A program made the position numbers and the translations under genes. Positions 1 through 5,169 of a DNA stretch of 5,169 nt are shown piece after piece. Every line of letters starts with the position of its first letter. Within the stretch, counting starts at the first letter, position 1. The stretch comes from JAAYCO01 sp964632015. Its GTDB lineage: Bacteria > Planctomycetota > Phycisphaerae > SM23-33. The DNA is taken from contig CAZWAT010000198.1 of assembly GCA_964632015.1 (NCBI GenBank), positions 1 through 5,169 on the forward strand. Direction: 5' to 3'. The notes under the pieces were generated by a model that was not told where the DNA came from, searched no databases, and was given only the letters and a program-made list of their open reading frames with translations.

Positions 1-1
1 A

Positions 2-751
2 TGGCTTGAGCCTGAGAGTGGCTGGGAGGTTGCATACTCAGCAACCTCGGGCACTACGCCAGACAATTCCTCACAGATCCAGCAGTGGACCAGAACCAAC
101 TATGGCGCAGAAACGCTGGTTACTACAGACGGCGATGTTGATGCTCTTCGTATGGATAGGGCAAATCATACAAATCCCCGATGGTCCTCAACCGCAACCT
201 GGGCGCAAGGCGGTTCTGCAGACAAGATGACGATTGATTTGAATATGCGGATGATCGGCAAGCAGGAGTATTCCAATGCCGGCGGACTGGACACCGATTT
301 TGCAAACAATGATTACCAGTTCTACATGGCAATTGCCAGGCCGGTGACGGCGGCTCAGCAGGCAGCAGGCTTTGCTTATCAACAAGTGCAGATTTGGTTT
401 GCACAGGACAAGATTCAGGTGGGGATACCAGATGCATATACCCTTGCATCCATCGCCTTGGGCACATCGTACAACGATATTCGTGTGCTTGTTGACTGGG
501 AATCAGGAGCCGTATCGGTTTATCTCAATGATGGTACGGCAGTGGCGGCAACAGGCCAAGTAGGCGCCAGAACGGGAACGGCCGCCAACTCTGTTACTTG
601 GGGACATGCCAGCAACTCAGTCAGAGGTTCAGTGTTCATCACCGACATTAAGATAACTAACTCAGAGTTAGCTGCCATTCCAGAACCTGCAACCGTTTCA
701 ATGCTGCTTGCAGGGGCAATAGTTACGATGATTCGCAGGCGGATCGAATAG
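2..751 (+). CDS. PEP-CTERM sorted LamG-like exported protein (C-terminal part, 5' end outside window)
   Basis: The frame is open from the first bases of the window to TAG at 749-751, giving 249 residues with no start in view. The ATG at 152 (residue 51) is internal: the residues before it read as ordinary protein continuous with what follows, and no clear ribosome-binding site precedes it. The body alternates short beta-strand-like segments, and the stretch around residues 165-220 (VLVDWESGAVSVYLND, then GSVFITDIKITN) resembles the last strands of LamG/concanavalin-A-like domains. The end has a PEP motif (residues 227-229), a hydrophobic helix and a terminal RRR cluster, the tripartite PEP-CTERM signal recognised by exosortase systems. 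By family knowledge the protein is exported and processed at the envelope, often in exopolysaccharide-producing bacteria. The specific ligand or role is unknown. The sorting signal is clear; the LamG-like fold is inferred. Confidence 0.85.
   Translation, partial: WLEPESGWEVAYSATSGTTPDNSSQIQQWTRTNYGAETLVTTDGDVDALRMDRANHTNPRWSSTATWAQGGSADKMTIDLNMRMIGKQEYSNAGGLDTDFANNDYQFYMAIARPVTAAQQAAGFAYQQVQIWFAQDKIQVGIPDAYTLASIALGTSYNDIRVLVDWESGAVSVYLNDGTAVAATGQVGARTGTAANSVTWGHASNSVRGSVFITDIKITNSELAAIPEPATVSMLLAGAIVTMIRRRIE
677..748 (+). other. PEP-CTERM sorting signal (encoded)
   Basis: These bases encode the last 24 residues of the first protein: IPEP, then a hydrophobic stretch (VSMLLAGAIVTMI), then RRRIE before the stop. 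Order and spacing match the exosortase recognition signal of PEP-CTERM proteins. It implies that the genome carries an exosortase elsewhere; none is encoded in this window. Confidence 0.87.
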
Positions 752-775
752 AGGCAACAGCATCAGGGAGGACCA

Positions 776-797
776 GCCCGTGGTTAATTACACGGGC
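776..797 (+). terminator. Hairpin between PEP-CTERM gene and prepilin gene, possible terminator
   Basis: GCCCGTG (776-782) and CACGGGC (791-797) form a perfect 7-bp GC-rich stem around an 8-base AT-rich loop. It starts 24 bases after the stop of the PEP-CTERM gene, a normal place for a transcription terminator. No clean run of T follows (the next bases are ggtctatccctggg), so an intrinsic terminator is not proven. The same dyad could be a protein-binding operator for the downstream genes. Nothing else is recognisable in the 113-base gap at 752-864. Confidence 0.45.
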
Positions 798-853
798 GGT
801 CTATCCCTGGGTTCTTGTGTGTCTTAATGCGTTGTCGTTGGCATAATGTATTC

Positions 854-858
854 AGAGG
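854..858 (+). promoter_or_regulatory. Ribosome-binding site supporting GTG start at 865
   Basis: AGAGG lies six bases before the GTG at 865. This decides the start of the prepilin-type protein in favour of GTG, and it places the prepilin peptidase motif at residues 14-19, a usual leader length. Confidence 0.6.
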
Positions 859-864
859 TGCAAC

Positions 865-1593
865 GTGCAGACCTTCAACAAGGACAAATTGCATGCGCAT
901 GATGGCTTCACACTCATCGAACTTCTTGTAGTAATAGCTATTCTTGTTCTTCTGGTGAGTATACTCATGCCTGCTCTAGGCAGTGCCAGAGAGATAGCCC
1001 GATTCACAGTTTGTGCTACAAATCAGCGAAGTTTTTCGCTGGCCAACGCCATGTATGCCGAAGATAACAACGGCGTGTACTCCAGGAATAACAGCGACGG
1101 TTTTGGACAATGGTACAACAGATTTCGACCTTATGTCGGTTATCAAACACGAGAGGCGAATTTTGCTCCCCCTGACGGGGCGGCCGACATCTTCATGTGC
1201 CCATCCGACACCACCAAAGGCGGGGCGTTGGATCTCGGCGGCGATCCTTACGGTTATCTCGATATTCCAAGTCAGGTATGGTATGCCCGCAGCTACAACA
1301 TTAATCGCAATATCATGAACCGGAAAGTCTCGGATATAGTTTCCACTTCCAGTGTCATGGTTACTGTGGATCACGATTGGTGGCTGGGTAATACACGCGT
1401 TGTCAGGCCTGAGGGAAAATCTCTTTTAATTATCCCCAGTCTGCGCCATCGTGCAGAATCAGTACAGGTCTCTTTCGTCGATACGCACGTTGCACCGGCC
1501 CGCGTGGATGATATCGTTGAGCAGGCCAACAGCTTCATGCTCGACTACACGCTGGATGTGATGTACTGGGGTAGCTTTCCGGCCTTCAATTGA
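865..1593 (+). CDS. Prepilin-type N-terminal cleavage/methylation protein, DUF1559-like
   Basis: This 242-residue protein has a short charged leader (residues 1-14, ending in Gly14) followed by FTLIELLVVIAIL. That is the type IV prepilin/type II pseudopilin signal, with cleavage expected after Gly14 and the conserved Glu at mature position 5 (Glu19). One hydrophobic helix spans about residues 15-38. The rest resembles the DUF1559-type prepilin-like family common in PVC bacteria: CATNQRS from Cys50, AMYAEDNNGVY near 62-72, MCPSD at 111-115 and a late FVDTHV at 204-209. The last corresponds to the family's H-X9-DG signature but is altered: His195 is followed by ten residues, and the pair is Asp-Thr. 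Start is GTG, supported by AGAGG upstream. Family members are thought to be envelope-anchored or pseudopilus-like; their function is mostly unknown. The gene lies 38 bases before the hydrolase-like gene and probably shares its transcript. Confidence 0.88.
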   Translation: MQTFNKDKLHAHDGFTLIELLVVIAILVLLVSILMPALGSAREIARFTVCATNQRSFSLANAMYAEDNNGVYSRNNSDGFGQWYNRFRPYVGYQTREANFAPPDGAADIFMCPSDTTKGGALDLGGDPYGYLDIPSQVWYARSYNINRNIMNRKVSDIVSTSSVMVTVDHDWWLGNTRVVRPEGKSLLIIPSLRHRAESVQVSFVDTHVAPARVDDIVEQANSFMLDYTLDVMYWGSFPAFN

Positions 1594-1631
1594 CCTGGAT
1601 TCATCCATCAGAGCATACTTAGGTATTCTAA

Positions 1632-3836
1632 ATGTCTACCAAATATACGCGAACGATAGTTCTTATTTTGGGTTCATGCCTGCTTCAAGTCCACCCAGCT
1701 GCTGGAGACGACGGCGCATGGCAAACAGTCTATTATGAAGATTTTTCTTCTCCAACCGACTTTAAGCGGCGCGATTGGAAGCTTGACGGGGCATCGCGGG
1801 TACGTTTATCGCCTGACGGAGAACCGGCGCTGGAGATTAAAATAGAACCCAGCGGTCCGGCGTCGCAGTTCGCCAACTATAGGCATGTGCTCGATGCAAC
1901 AAAGGAATACAGAGTGCGAGCCATGGTGCGGGCTGAGGGCGTGAAACCAAACACTGAAGGGCGATACAACCGTGGTGCGGTGGTTTTTGCAGCGTTTCTT
2001 ACCCGAGAGGGAAAATGGGTTCAAGGCGGAAAGTTTGCCAAAGGGCTTCATGGTGATACTCCTTACCAGGAACTCTCTGTAGGCCCTGTGCAGGTGTTCC
2101 CGGGGGATGCATACTATGTGCAGACGATGCTGGGTTTGGAGGGGATTGGCAAGGCGTCCTTCGATTGGGTGGTTCTTGAACAGCGTGAAAATACTGCCAA
2201 GCCCTCGCCAGTTCTGCCAGCCGATGGCGAAGAGGTTGCCACGCCCCATCCAACGTTCACATGGGAATCACCGATTGAGTTCTCGGATATCTGTGTGCAG
2301 TTGAGACGCCAACCCAATGAGAATGCCGCTGGTTTCGATTTAAGAGAAAGCAACGTAAATAGTATCCGGTCCCGCCAACCGCTTGACGAGGGCGTATGGC
2401 ATTGGCGGATTCTGCAGCGATCGCCGGGGGTTGATTCATGGCAGAAAGGTTCATGGCAATCGATGGTTGTATCGAGCGAGCCAGACGATGAATCAATCCT
2501 CATCGAGCCGATGTGGACGCATGAACCTACTACACCCGATAACATGATCTTCTATGCGGGTCCGAAACCGATCATCGCAGAGGTATCGGCCCAGATCAAC
2601 AACAGGCAGGTGAAGGTGCAGAAGCTCCACGCCAGCCGGTATTTAATTGTCCCAGGGGAAGAGTTGGTGCAGGGCTCAAACACCATAACAATGACAGCCA
2701 GGAGCAAGAGCGGCGCAACCACAAGCCTTCAGGACTACTATTTCATCGTGCAAAGCCCAACACAAGTTGAATTGGACGATGCAGGCTGGCTCATGGTCGA
2801 CGGCGAGCGGTTTTTCGCCATCGGCGCGTACAGCGACCCAAGCGACACCCTTGACAATTTCGATTCGCTGCTCGAGGCCGGGTTCAACATGACTCATGAC
2901 TACGCGTTCGAGAGCACAGACGCAAATTTCGCTAAACGATTCTCAGACGATCGAGCAGCAATAGCCAAACAGTATCTTAGCAATGCCCACAATGCGGGCC
3001 TGAAGGTCTTCATGGGCCTGCCCCGCGAGCGAATCCGGGAGAACGATCTTACGGCCCTGCGCGAGTTTGTAAGCAAGATCGCGGACGAGCCCGCGTTGCT
3101 GACATACTATCTGTTCGACGAACCGGAAATGCACAACATAGGAATGCATCGTCTTGCCAGCATAAGCAAAGCCATTGCGGCAATAGATCAAAGCCGCCCT
3201 AGCGTTATCCTGACATCCCGGCCAAAGCTGTCGGGCATTTTTGCAGAAGCATGCGACGTGCTATGGGTTGATCCTTATCCGCTGGATTACTCGCCGCCCC
3301 AACCGCTCAAGCTTGTGGCTCAATGGGTGACTGAGGCAAGAACACTTGTCGGGCCGGACAGGCCAGTATGGGCGGTCATCGGCGCGCATGATGTGAGATA
3401 CTGGGCCAAACGTCGCAAGTCGTTTGAGGAACTTGGCCCCCCACAGAGGCCCACTTACGAGCAGTTGCGGTGCATGACCCACCTAGCTATTGCCTCAGGC
3501 GCAAAGGGAGTGGTTATATACTGGGGTCCCTCACGCATCTACAACATCAAGGATGAGGCGCCGTTGGTCTGGAAAGGCATAGTCAAGGTGGTGCGGGAGC
3601 TGCGTTCACTAGATCCTTTTTTGGAAGCGGGTCCCATGCATGGAGAGATTGGGTCCTCGGGCGTTTTGTATTGGCACAGCCAGGCGGGCAACGAAAGTGT
3701 TGTGGTATTGGTGAACTCGCATCCCACTAAGGTGACTGTGCATGCAGCGTCTTTGCCTCGACATGACAAATACGAACAAGATTTTATTGACCTTGCTCCA
3801 CACGAAGTGAGAGTGCTGCGTCTGAAGGCACAATGA
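1632..3836 (+). CDS. Secreted multidomain glycoside-hydrolase-like protein
   Basis: This is a 734-residue protein with an N-terminal signal sequence (charged start, hydrophobic TIVLILGSCLLQV, likely cut after about Ala24-Gly25). LGSC at 13-16 could be read as a lipobox but sits inside the hydrophobic core, so ordinary secretion is favoured. Inferred modules are: about 30-184, a carbohydrate-binding-like beta-sandwich ending in FDWVVLEQ; about 190-283, an fnIII-like module of the type preceding many polysaccharide-degrading enzymes (PADGEEVATPHPTFTW); about 285-375, an Ig-like domain; about 378-660, a TIM-barrel hydrolase-like domain; and about 670-734, a beta-sandwich cap. Barrel landmarks are VDGERFFAIGAYSDPSD (389-405), YYLFDEPE (492-499, Glu497 the likely acid at the end of strand 4), LWVDPYP (544-550), RPTYEQLR (606-613) and GVVIYWGPS (626-634). 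The fold suggests clan GH-A relatives, but I cannot assign a CAZy family and see no obvious nucleophile Glu. The substrate is unknown. ATG is preceded by only a weak AGG eight bases upstream. Confidence 0.8.
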   Translation: MSTKYTRTIVLILGSCLLQVHPAAGDDGAWQTVYYEDFSSPTDFKRRDWKLDGASRVRLSPDGEPALEIKIEPSGPASQFANYRHVLDATKEYRVRAMVRAEGVKPNTEGRYNRGAVVFAAFLTREGKWVQGGKFAKGLHGDTPYQELSVGPVQVFPGDAYYVQTMLGLEGIGKASFDWVVLEQRENTAKPSPVLPADGEEVATPHPTFTWESPIEFSDICVQLRRQPNENAAGFDLRESNVNSIRSRQPLDEGVWHWRILQRSPGVDSWQKGSWQSMVVSSEPDDESILIEPMWTHEPTTPDNMIFYAGPKPIIAEVSAQINNRQVKVQKLHASRYLIVPGEELVQGSNTITMTARSKSGATTSLQDYYFIVQSPTQVELDDAGWLMVDGERFFAIGAYSDPSDTLDNFDSLLEAGFNMTHDYAFESTDANFAKRFSDDRAAIAKQYLSNAHNAGLKVFMGLPRERIRENDLTALREFVSKIADEPALLTYYLFDEPEMHNIGMHRLASISKAIAAIDQSRPSVILTSRPKLSGIFAEACDVLWVDPYPLDYSPPQPLKLVAQWVTEARTLVGPDRPVWAVIGAHDVRYWAKRRKSFEELGPPQRPTYEQLRCMTHLAIASGAKGVVIYWGPSRIYNIKDEAPLVWKGIVKVVRELRSLDPFLEAGPMHGEIGSSGVLYWHSQAGNESVVVLVNSHPTKVTVHAASLPRHDKYEQDFIDLAPHEVRVLRLKAQ

Positions 3837-3847
3837 CGAGAAGAACT

Positions 3848-3851
3848 GGAG
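3848..3851 (+). promoter_or_regulatory. Ribosome-binding site deciding the ATG start at 3859
   Basis: GGAG stands seven bases before ATG 3859 but only one base before the in-frame TTG at 3853. The ATG is therefore the likely start of the aldolase, two residues shorter than the longest possible reading. Confidence 0.65.
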
Positions 3852-3858
3852 TTTGCGT

Positions 3859-4749
3859 ATGGCACCGACAGTGGATGCGTCCATTTTCCGCCGAAGCAAT
3901 GTGCGCCAAATCTGGCAACAGGGTAAGGCGGCAACCTGCGTGGCGTCGCATGTGACCGATCCCACAATATGTGAAATGCTAAGCCTGATGGGTTTTGACT
4001 GCATCTGGATAGATATGGAACATCACGCCACGAGCGTGGAGACTGCAAGCAACATGTTCCGCGCTGCCCGTGTCAACGGCACTGACATTATGGCGCGGCC
4101 GGGCAAGGGGGAGTTCATGAGAATGGGCAGAATGCTCGAAACCGGAGCCAATGGAATACTCTATCCACGATGCGATGACGCTGCTGAAGCCGCGGAGGTT
4201 GTCAAGTGGGCCAAGTTCGCACCGTTGGGCCAGAGAGGACTTGACGGTGTGAATGCCGACGCAAATTATGGACTTGTCCCTATCAAGGATTATGTCGAGT
4301 GGGCGAACCGCGAAACATGGATAGCGGTGCAGATCGAAAGCCCCCAAGCAGTCGAGAATGCAAGGGCAATTGCTGATGTCGAAGGCGTTGACATGCTGTT
4401 CTTCGGCCCGGGCGACTATTCGCTGCTGACAGGCAGGCCGGGCAATCTGAAATGCGAGGAGACTGCCCGCGCCTCACAGGCTGTTTGCAAGGCAGCATTG
4501 CTGGGTGGTAAGCGTTTTGGAACACCTTCGATTGGATTGGATCATGCCAGAAAGATGCTCGACATGGGCGCAAGCTTATTGACCATCGGGTCAGACATAA
4601 CACTGCTGCGAAACGCCCTTAGAAACCTTCGAGAACAGTATGCCCCGATCGTGCCCGGCCCCTCCAACAACCTAACGTGCAATGCTGTCCCAGCAGTGCC
4701 GGCAGGCCAAGATCCGCATCAAGCGCATATCTTCTCCCCGTGCAATTGA
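3859..4749 (+). CDS. HpcH/HpaI-family (class II) aldolase
   Basis: This 296-residue cytoplasmic protein has no signal peptide. It follows the HpcH/HpaI aldolase/citrate lyase family pattern along its length (numbered from ATG 3859): GFDCIWIDMEHH near 45-56 with the catalytic His about 55; ARP with the substrate-binding Arg about 80; MLETGANGILYPRCDDAAEAAEVV near 92-115; PLGQRG at 122-127; QIESPQAVEN with the metal-ligand Glu about 160; and FFGPGDYS with the metal-ligand Asp about 186. All expected active-site residues are present. Family members use a divalent metal to cleave 2-keto-3-deoxy sugar acids or 4-hydroxy-2-oxo acids, giving pyruvate and an aldehyde; the exact substrate cannot be read here. 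The family fold ends about residue 264 (LREQYAPI), so the last 32 residues form an unusual tail. The gene starts 22 bases after the hydrolase-like gene and is very probably in one operon with it, which suggests a role in metabolising sugars released by that protein. Confidence 0.9.
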   Translation: MAPTVDASIFRRSNVRQIWQQGKAATCVASHVTDPTICEMLSLMGFDCIWIDMEHHATSVETASNMFRAARVNGTDIMARPGKGEFMRMGRMLETGANGILYPRCDDAAEAAEVVKWAKFAPLGQRGLDGVNADANYGLVPIKDYVEWANRETWIAVQIESPQAVENARAIADVEGVDMLFFGPGDYSLLTGRPGNLKCEETARASQAVCKAALLGGKRFGTPSIGLDHARKMLDMGASLLTIGSDITLLRNALRNLREQYAPIVPGPSNNLTCNAVPAVPAGQDPHQAHIFSPCN

Positions 4750-4985
4750 GGCGTGAACTTTCCACCTTTGCTCCTGGCAAGTGCGTACAGCGAAGCAGAG
4801 TAGCAAGCAGTTGCTTTCAGCTCCGATTAAGCTGCGTAGCGTGCAACACAATTGCTTGTGCTTAACCTGTAGCGCCCGCCTGATAGCAGCGCTTGGAATT
4901 GCTGTAGACGCCCCGCGGTTGGAGTTCAGGATCTGAGGATAGTCCATGTCATTACTCTTCATTCCATTTTGCGCCTAGCTGCACC

Positions 4986-5020
4986 CCTGTATGCTTGAAT
5001 TTTCGCAATTGAGCTACAGG
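4986..5020 (+). promoter_or_regulatory. Long hairpin overlapping the ribosome-binding site of the DegT-like gene
   Basis: CCTGTA (4986-4991) pairs with TACAGG (5015-5020). After a bulged T4992, GCTT (4993-4996) pairs with GAGC (5011-5014) with one G-T wobble. After a bulged G4997, AATT (4998-5001) pairs with AATT (5007-5010), leaving the loop TTCGC. That makes 14 pairs with two single-base bulges. The 3' arm contains the first three bases of the AGGAG ribosome-binding site, so in the RNA the stem would hide part of it. No T run follows, which argues against a terminator. A DNA operator is the other possibility. The pairing is seen directly; the regulatory role is inferred. Confidence 0.5.
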
Positions 5021-5022
5021 AG
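5018..5022 (+). promoter_or_regulatory. Strong ribosome-binding site for the ATG at 5030
   Basis: AGGAG sits seven bases before ATG 5030. This near-ideal site supports a real translation start there even though the frame closes after 42 codons. Confidence 0.7.
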
Positions 5023-5029
5023 TAATAAC

Positions 5030-5169
5030 ATGGTCGTCACAGATGTTGAAGCTAAGCTTGCCTTGTTGGGCGGCAAAGAGATGTATCCTGAGAAGGTATC
5101 CCCCATGCCCTGGCCTCCGGTCAGCAGGCAAGACGCTACGACAAATGGTAACGCCTGAACAGACTGTAT
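5030..5169 (+). CDS. N-terminus of a DegT/DnrJ/EryC1/StrS-like aminotransferase, cut by window edge and apparently frameshifted
   Basis: From ATG 5030 the protein begins MVVTDVEAKLALLGGKEMYP and continues to SPMPWPPVS. The LALLGGK...P...WPP pattern is the usual opening of DegT/DnrJ/EryC1/StrS-family PLP enzymes, which transaminate or modify sugars. In the original frame a TGA at 5156-5158 ends it after 42 residues. If one base near 5126 is skipped, the reading continues GKTLRQMVTPEQTV to the window end. This gives PWPPVSGKTLRQMV, which matches the family pattern (WPP-[VI]-S-x-x-T-[LI]-R) much better than the in-frame RQDATTNGNA. So the gene is either a pseudogene or carries a sequence error near the edge. 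The PLP lysine and the rest of the enzyme lie outside the window. The identification rests on about 45 residues. Confidence 0.6.

Larger units (their letters stand above)
4750..5029 (+). other. Non-coding stretch with short dyads
   Basis: These 280 bases lie between the aldolase and the DegT-like gene. Readings in other frames, on both strands, give no recognisable protein. The region holds several short inverted repeats: AGCAA/TTGCT at 4802-4815, CAGCT/AGCTG at 4818-4834 and TTAAGC/GCTTAA at 4827-4865. Some are mutually exclusive and none has a following T run, so no terminator is called. A long hairpin occupies the 3' end (4986-5020, listed separately). No convincing -35/-10 promoter pair was found, although a promoter for the next gene would be expected here. 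Confidence 0.5.

Noticed and set aside
819..847. Possible promoter with CATAAT at 842-847 before the prepilin-type gene
   Set aside because: No acceptable -35 element lies 16-18 bases upstream, and the transcript would begin at or inside the ribosome-binding site.
836..865. CGTTG/CAACG pairing that would reach the GTG start of the prepilin-type gene
   Set aside because: Only five pairs around a 20-base loop, which is too weak to support a regulatory claim.
1674..1679. Lipobox (LGSC) reading of the hydrolase-like protein's signal sequence
   Set aside because: The cysteine is followed by more hydrophobic residues and a good ordinary cleavage site (HPAAG), so a lipoprotein is less likely than a freely secreted protein.
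3539..4048. Open frame of 169 codons on the - strand across the hydrolase-like and aldolase genes
   Set aside because: It lies antisense to two well-supported genes and contains many Ser, Arg and Cys residues without any domain pattern, as expected of a shadow frame.
4672..4962. Open frame of 96 codons on the - strand across the aldolase end and the intergenic stretch
   Set aside because: It overlaps a well-supported gene, has no recognisable motif or clear ribosome-binding site, and its residue make-up looks random.
4742..5013. Nine-base direct repeat GCAATTGAG at 4742-4750 and 5005-5013
   Set aside because: One copy spans the aldolase stop codon and the other is part of the hairpin before the DegT-like gene. 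Only two copies occur, with no matching flanks, so chance is the simpler explanation.

Overview
The window reads as a chromosomal piece of a bacterium from the PVC group (Planctomycetes, Verrucomicrobia, Lentisphaerae or Kiritimatiellae), with moderate GC. Three features point there together: a PEP-CTERM surface protein, a DUF1559-like prepilin-type protein with a CPSD motif, and a large secreted multidomain glycoside-hydrolase-like protein beside a class II HpcH/HpaI aldolase. The assignment is an inference from gene content. No ribosomal or taxonomic marker is present.

Layout, all on the + strand. (1) 2-751: the C-terminal 249 residues of an exported LamG/concanavalin-like protein ending in a PEP-CTERM sorting signal; its start lies left of the window. 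(2) 752-864: a short gap with a perfect 7-bp hairpin that may end the first transcript. (3) 865-1593: a GTG-started prepilin-type protein. (4) 1632-3836: a secreted protein of 734 residues with N-terminal beta-sandwich modules and a C-terminal TIM-barrel hydrolase-like domain. (5) 3859-4749: an HpcH/HpaI-family aldolase with an unusual 32-residue C-terminal tail. (6) 4750-5029: a non-coding stretch with short dyads, ending in a long hairpin that overlaps the next ribosome-binding site. (7) 5030-5169: the N-terminus of what looks like a DegT/DnrJ/EryC1/StrS aminotransferase. Its frame closes after 42 codons, but a one-base shift keeps it open to the window edge.

Genes 3 to 5 are separated by only 38 and 22 bases and are probably co-transcribed. 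A reasonable model is a carbohydrate-use cluster. The secreted protein would bind and cut a polysaccharide outside the cytoplasm, and the cytoplasmic aldolase would split a 2-keto-3-deoxy sugar acid derived from it. The PEP-CTERM and prepilin-type proteins would be surface or envelope components. Substrate and pathway cannot be read from the sequence.

No tRNA, rRNA, CRISPR array, insertion sequence or phage gene was seen. The points most worth checking are the apparent frameshift at the start of the DegT-like gene, the hairpin covering its ribosome-binding site, and the absence of an obvious second catalytic carboxylate in the hydrolase-like protein.
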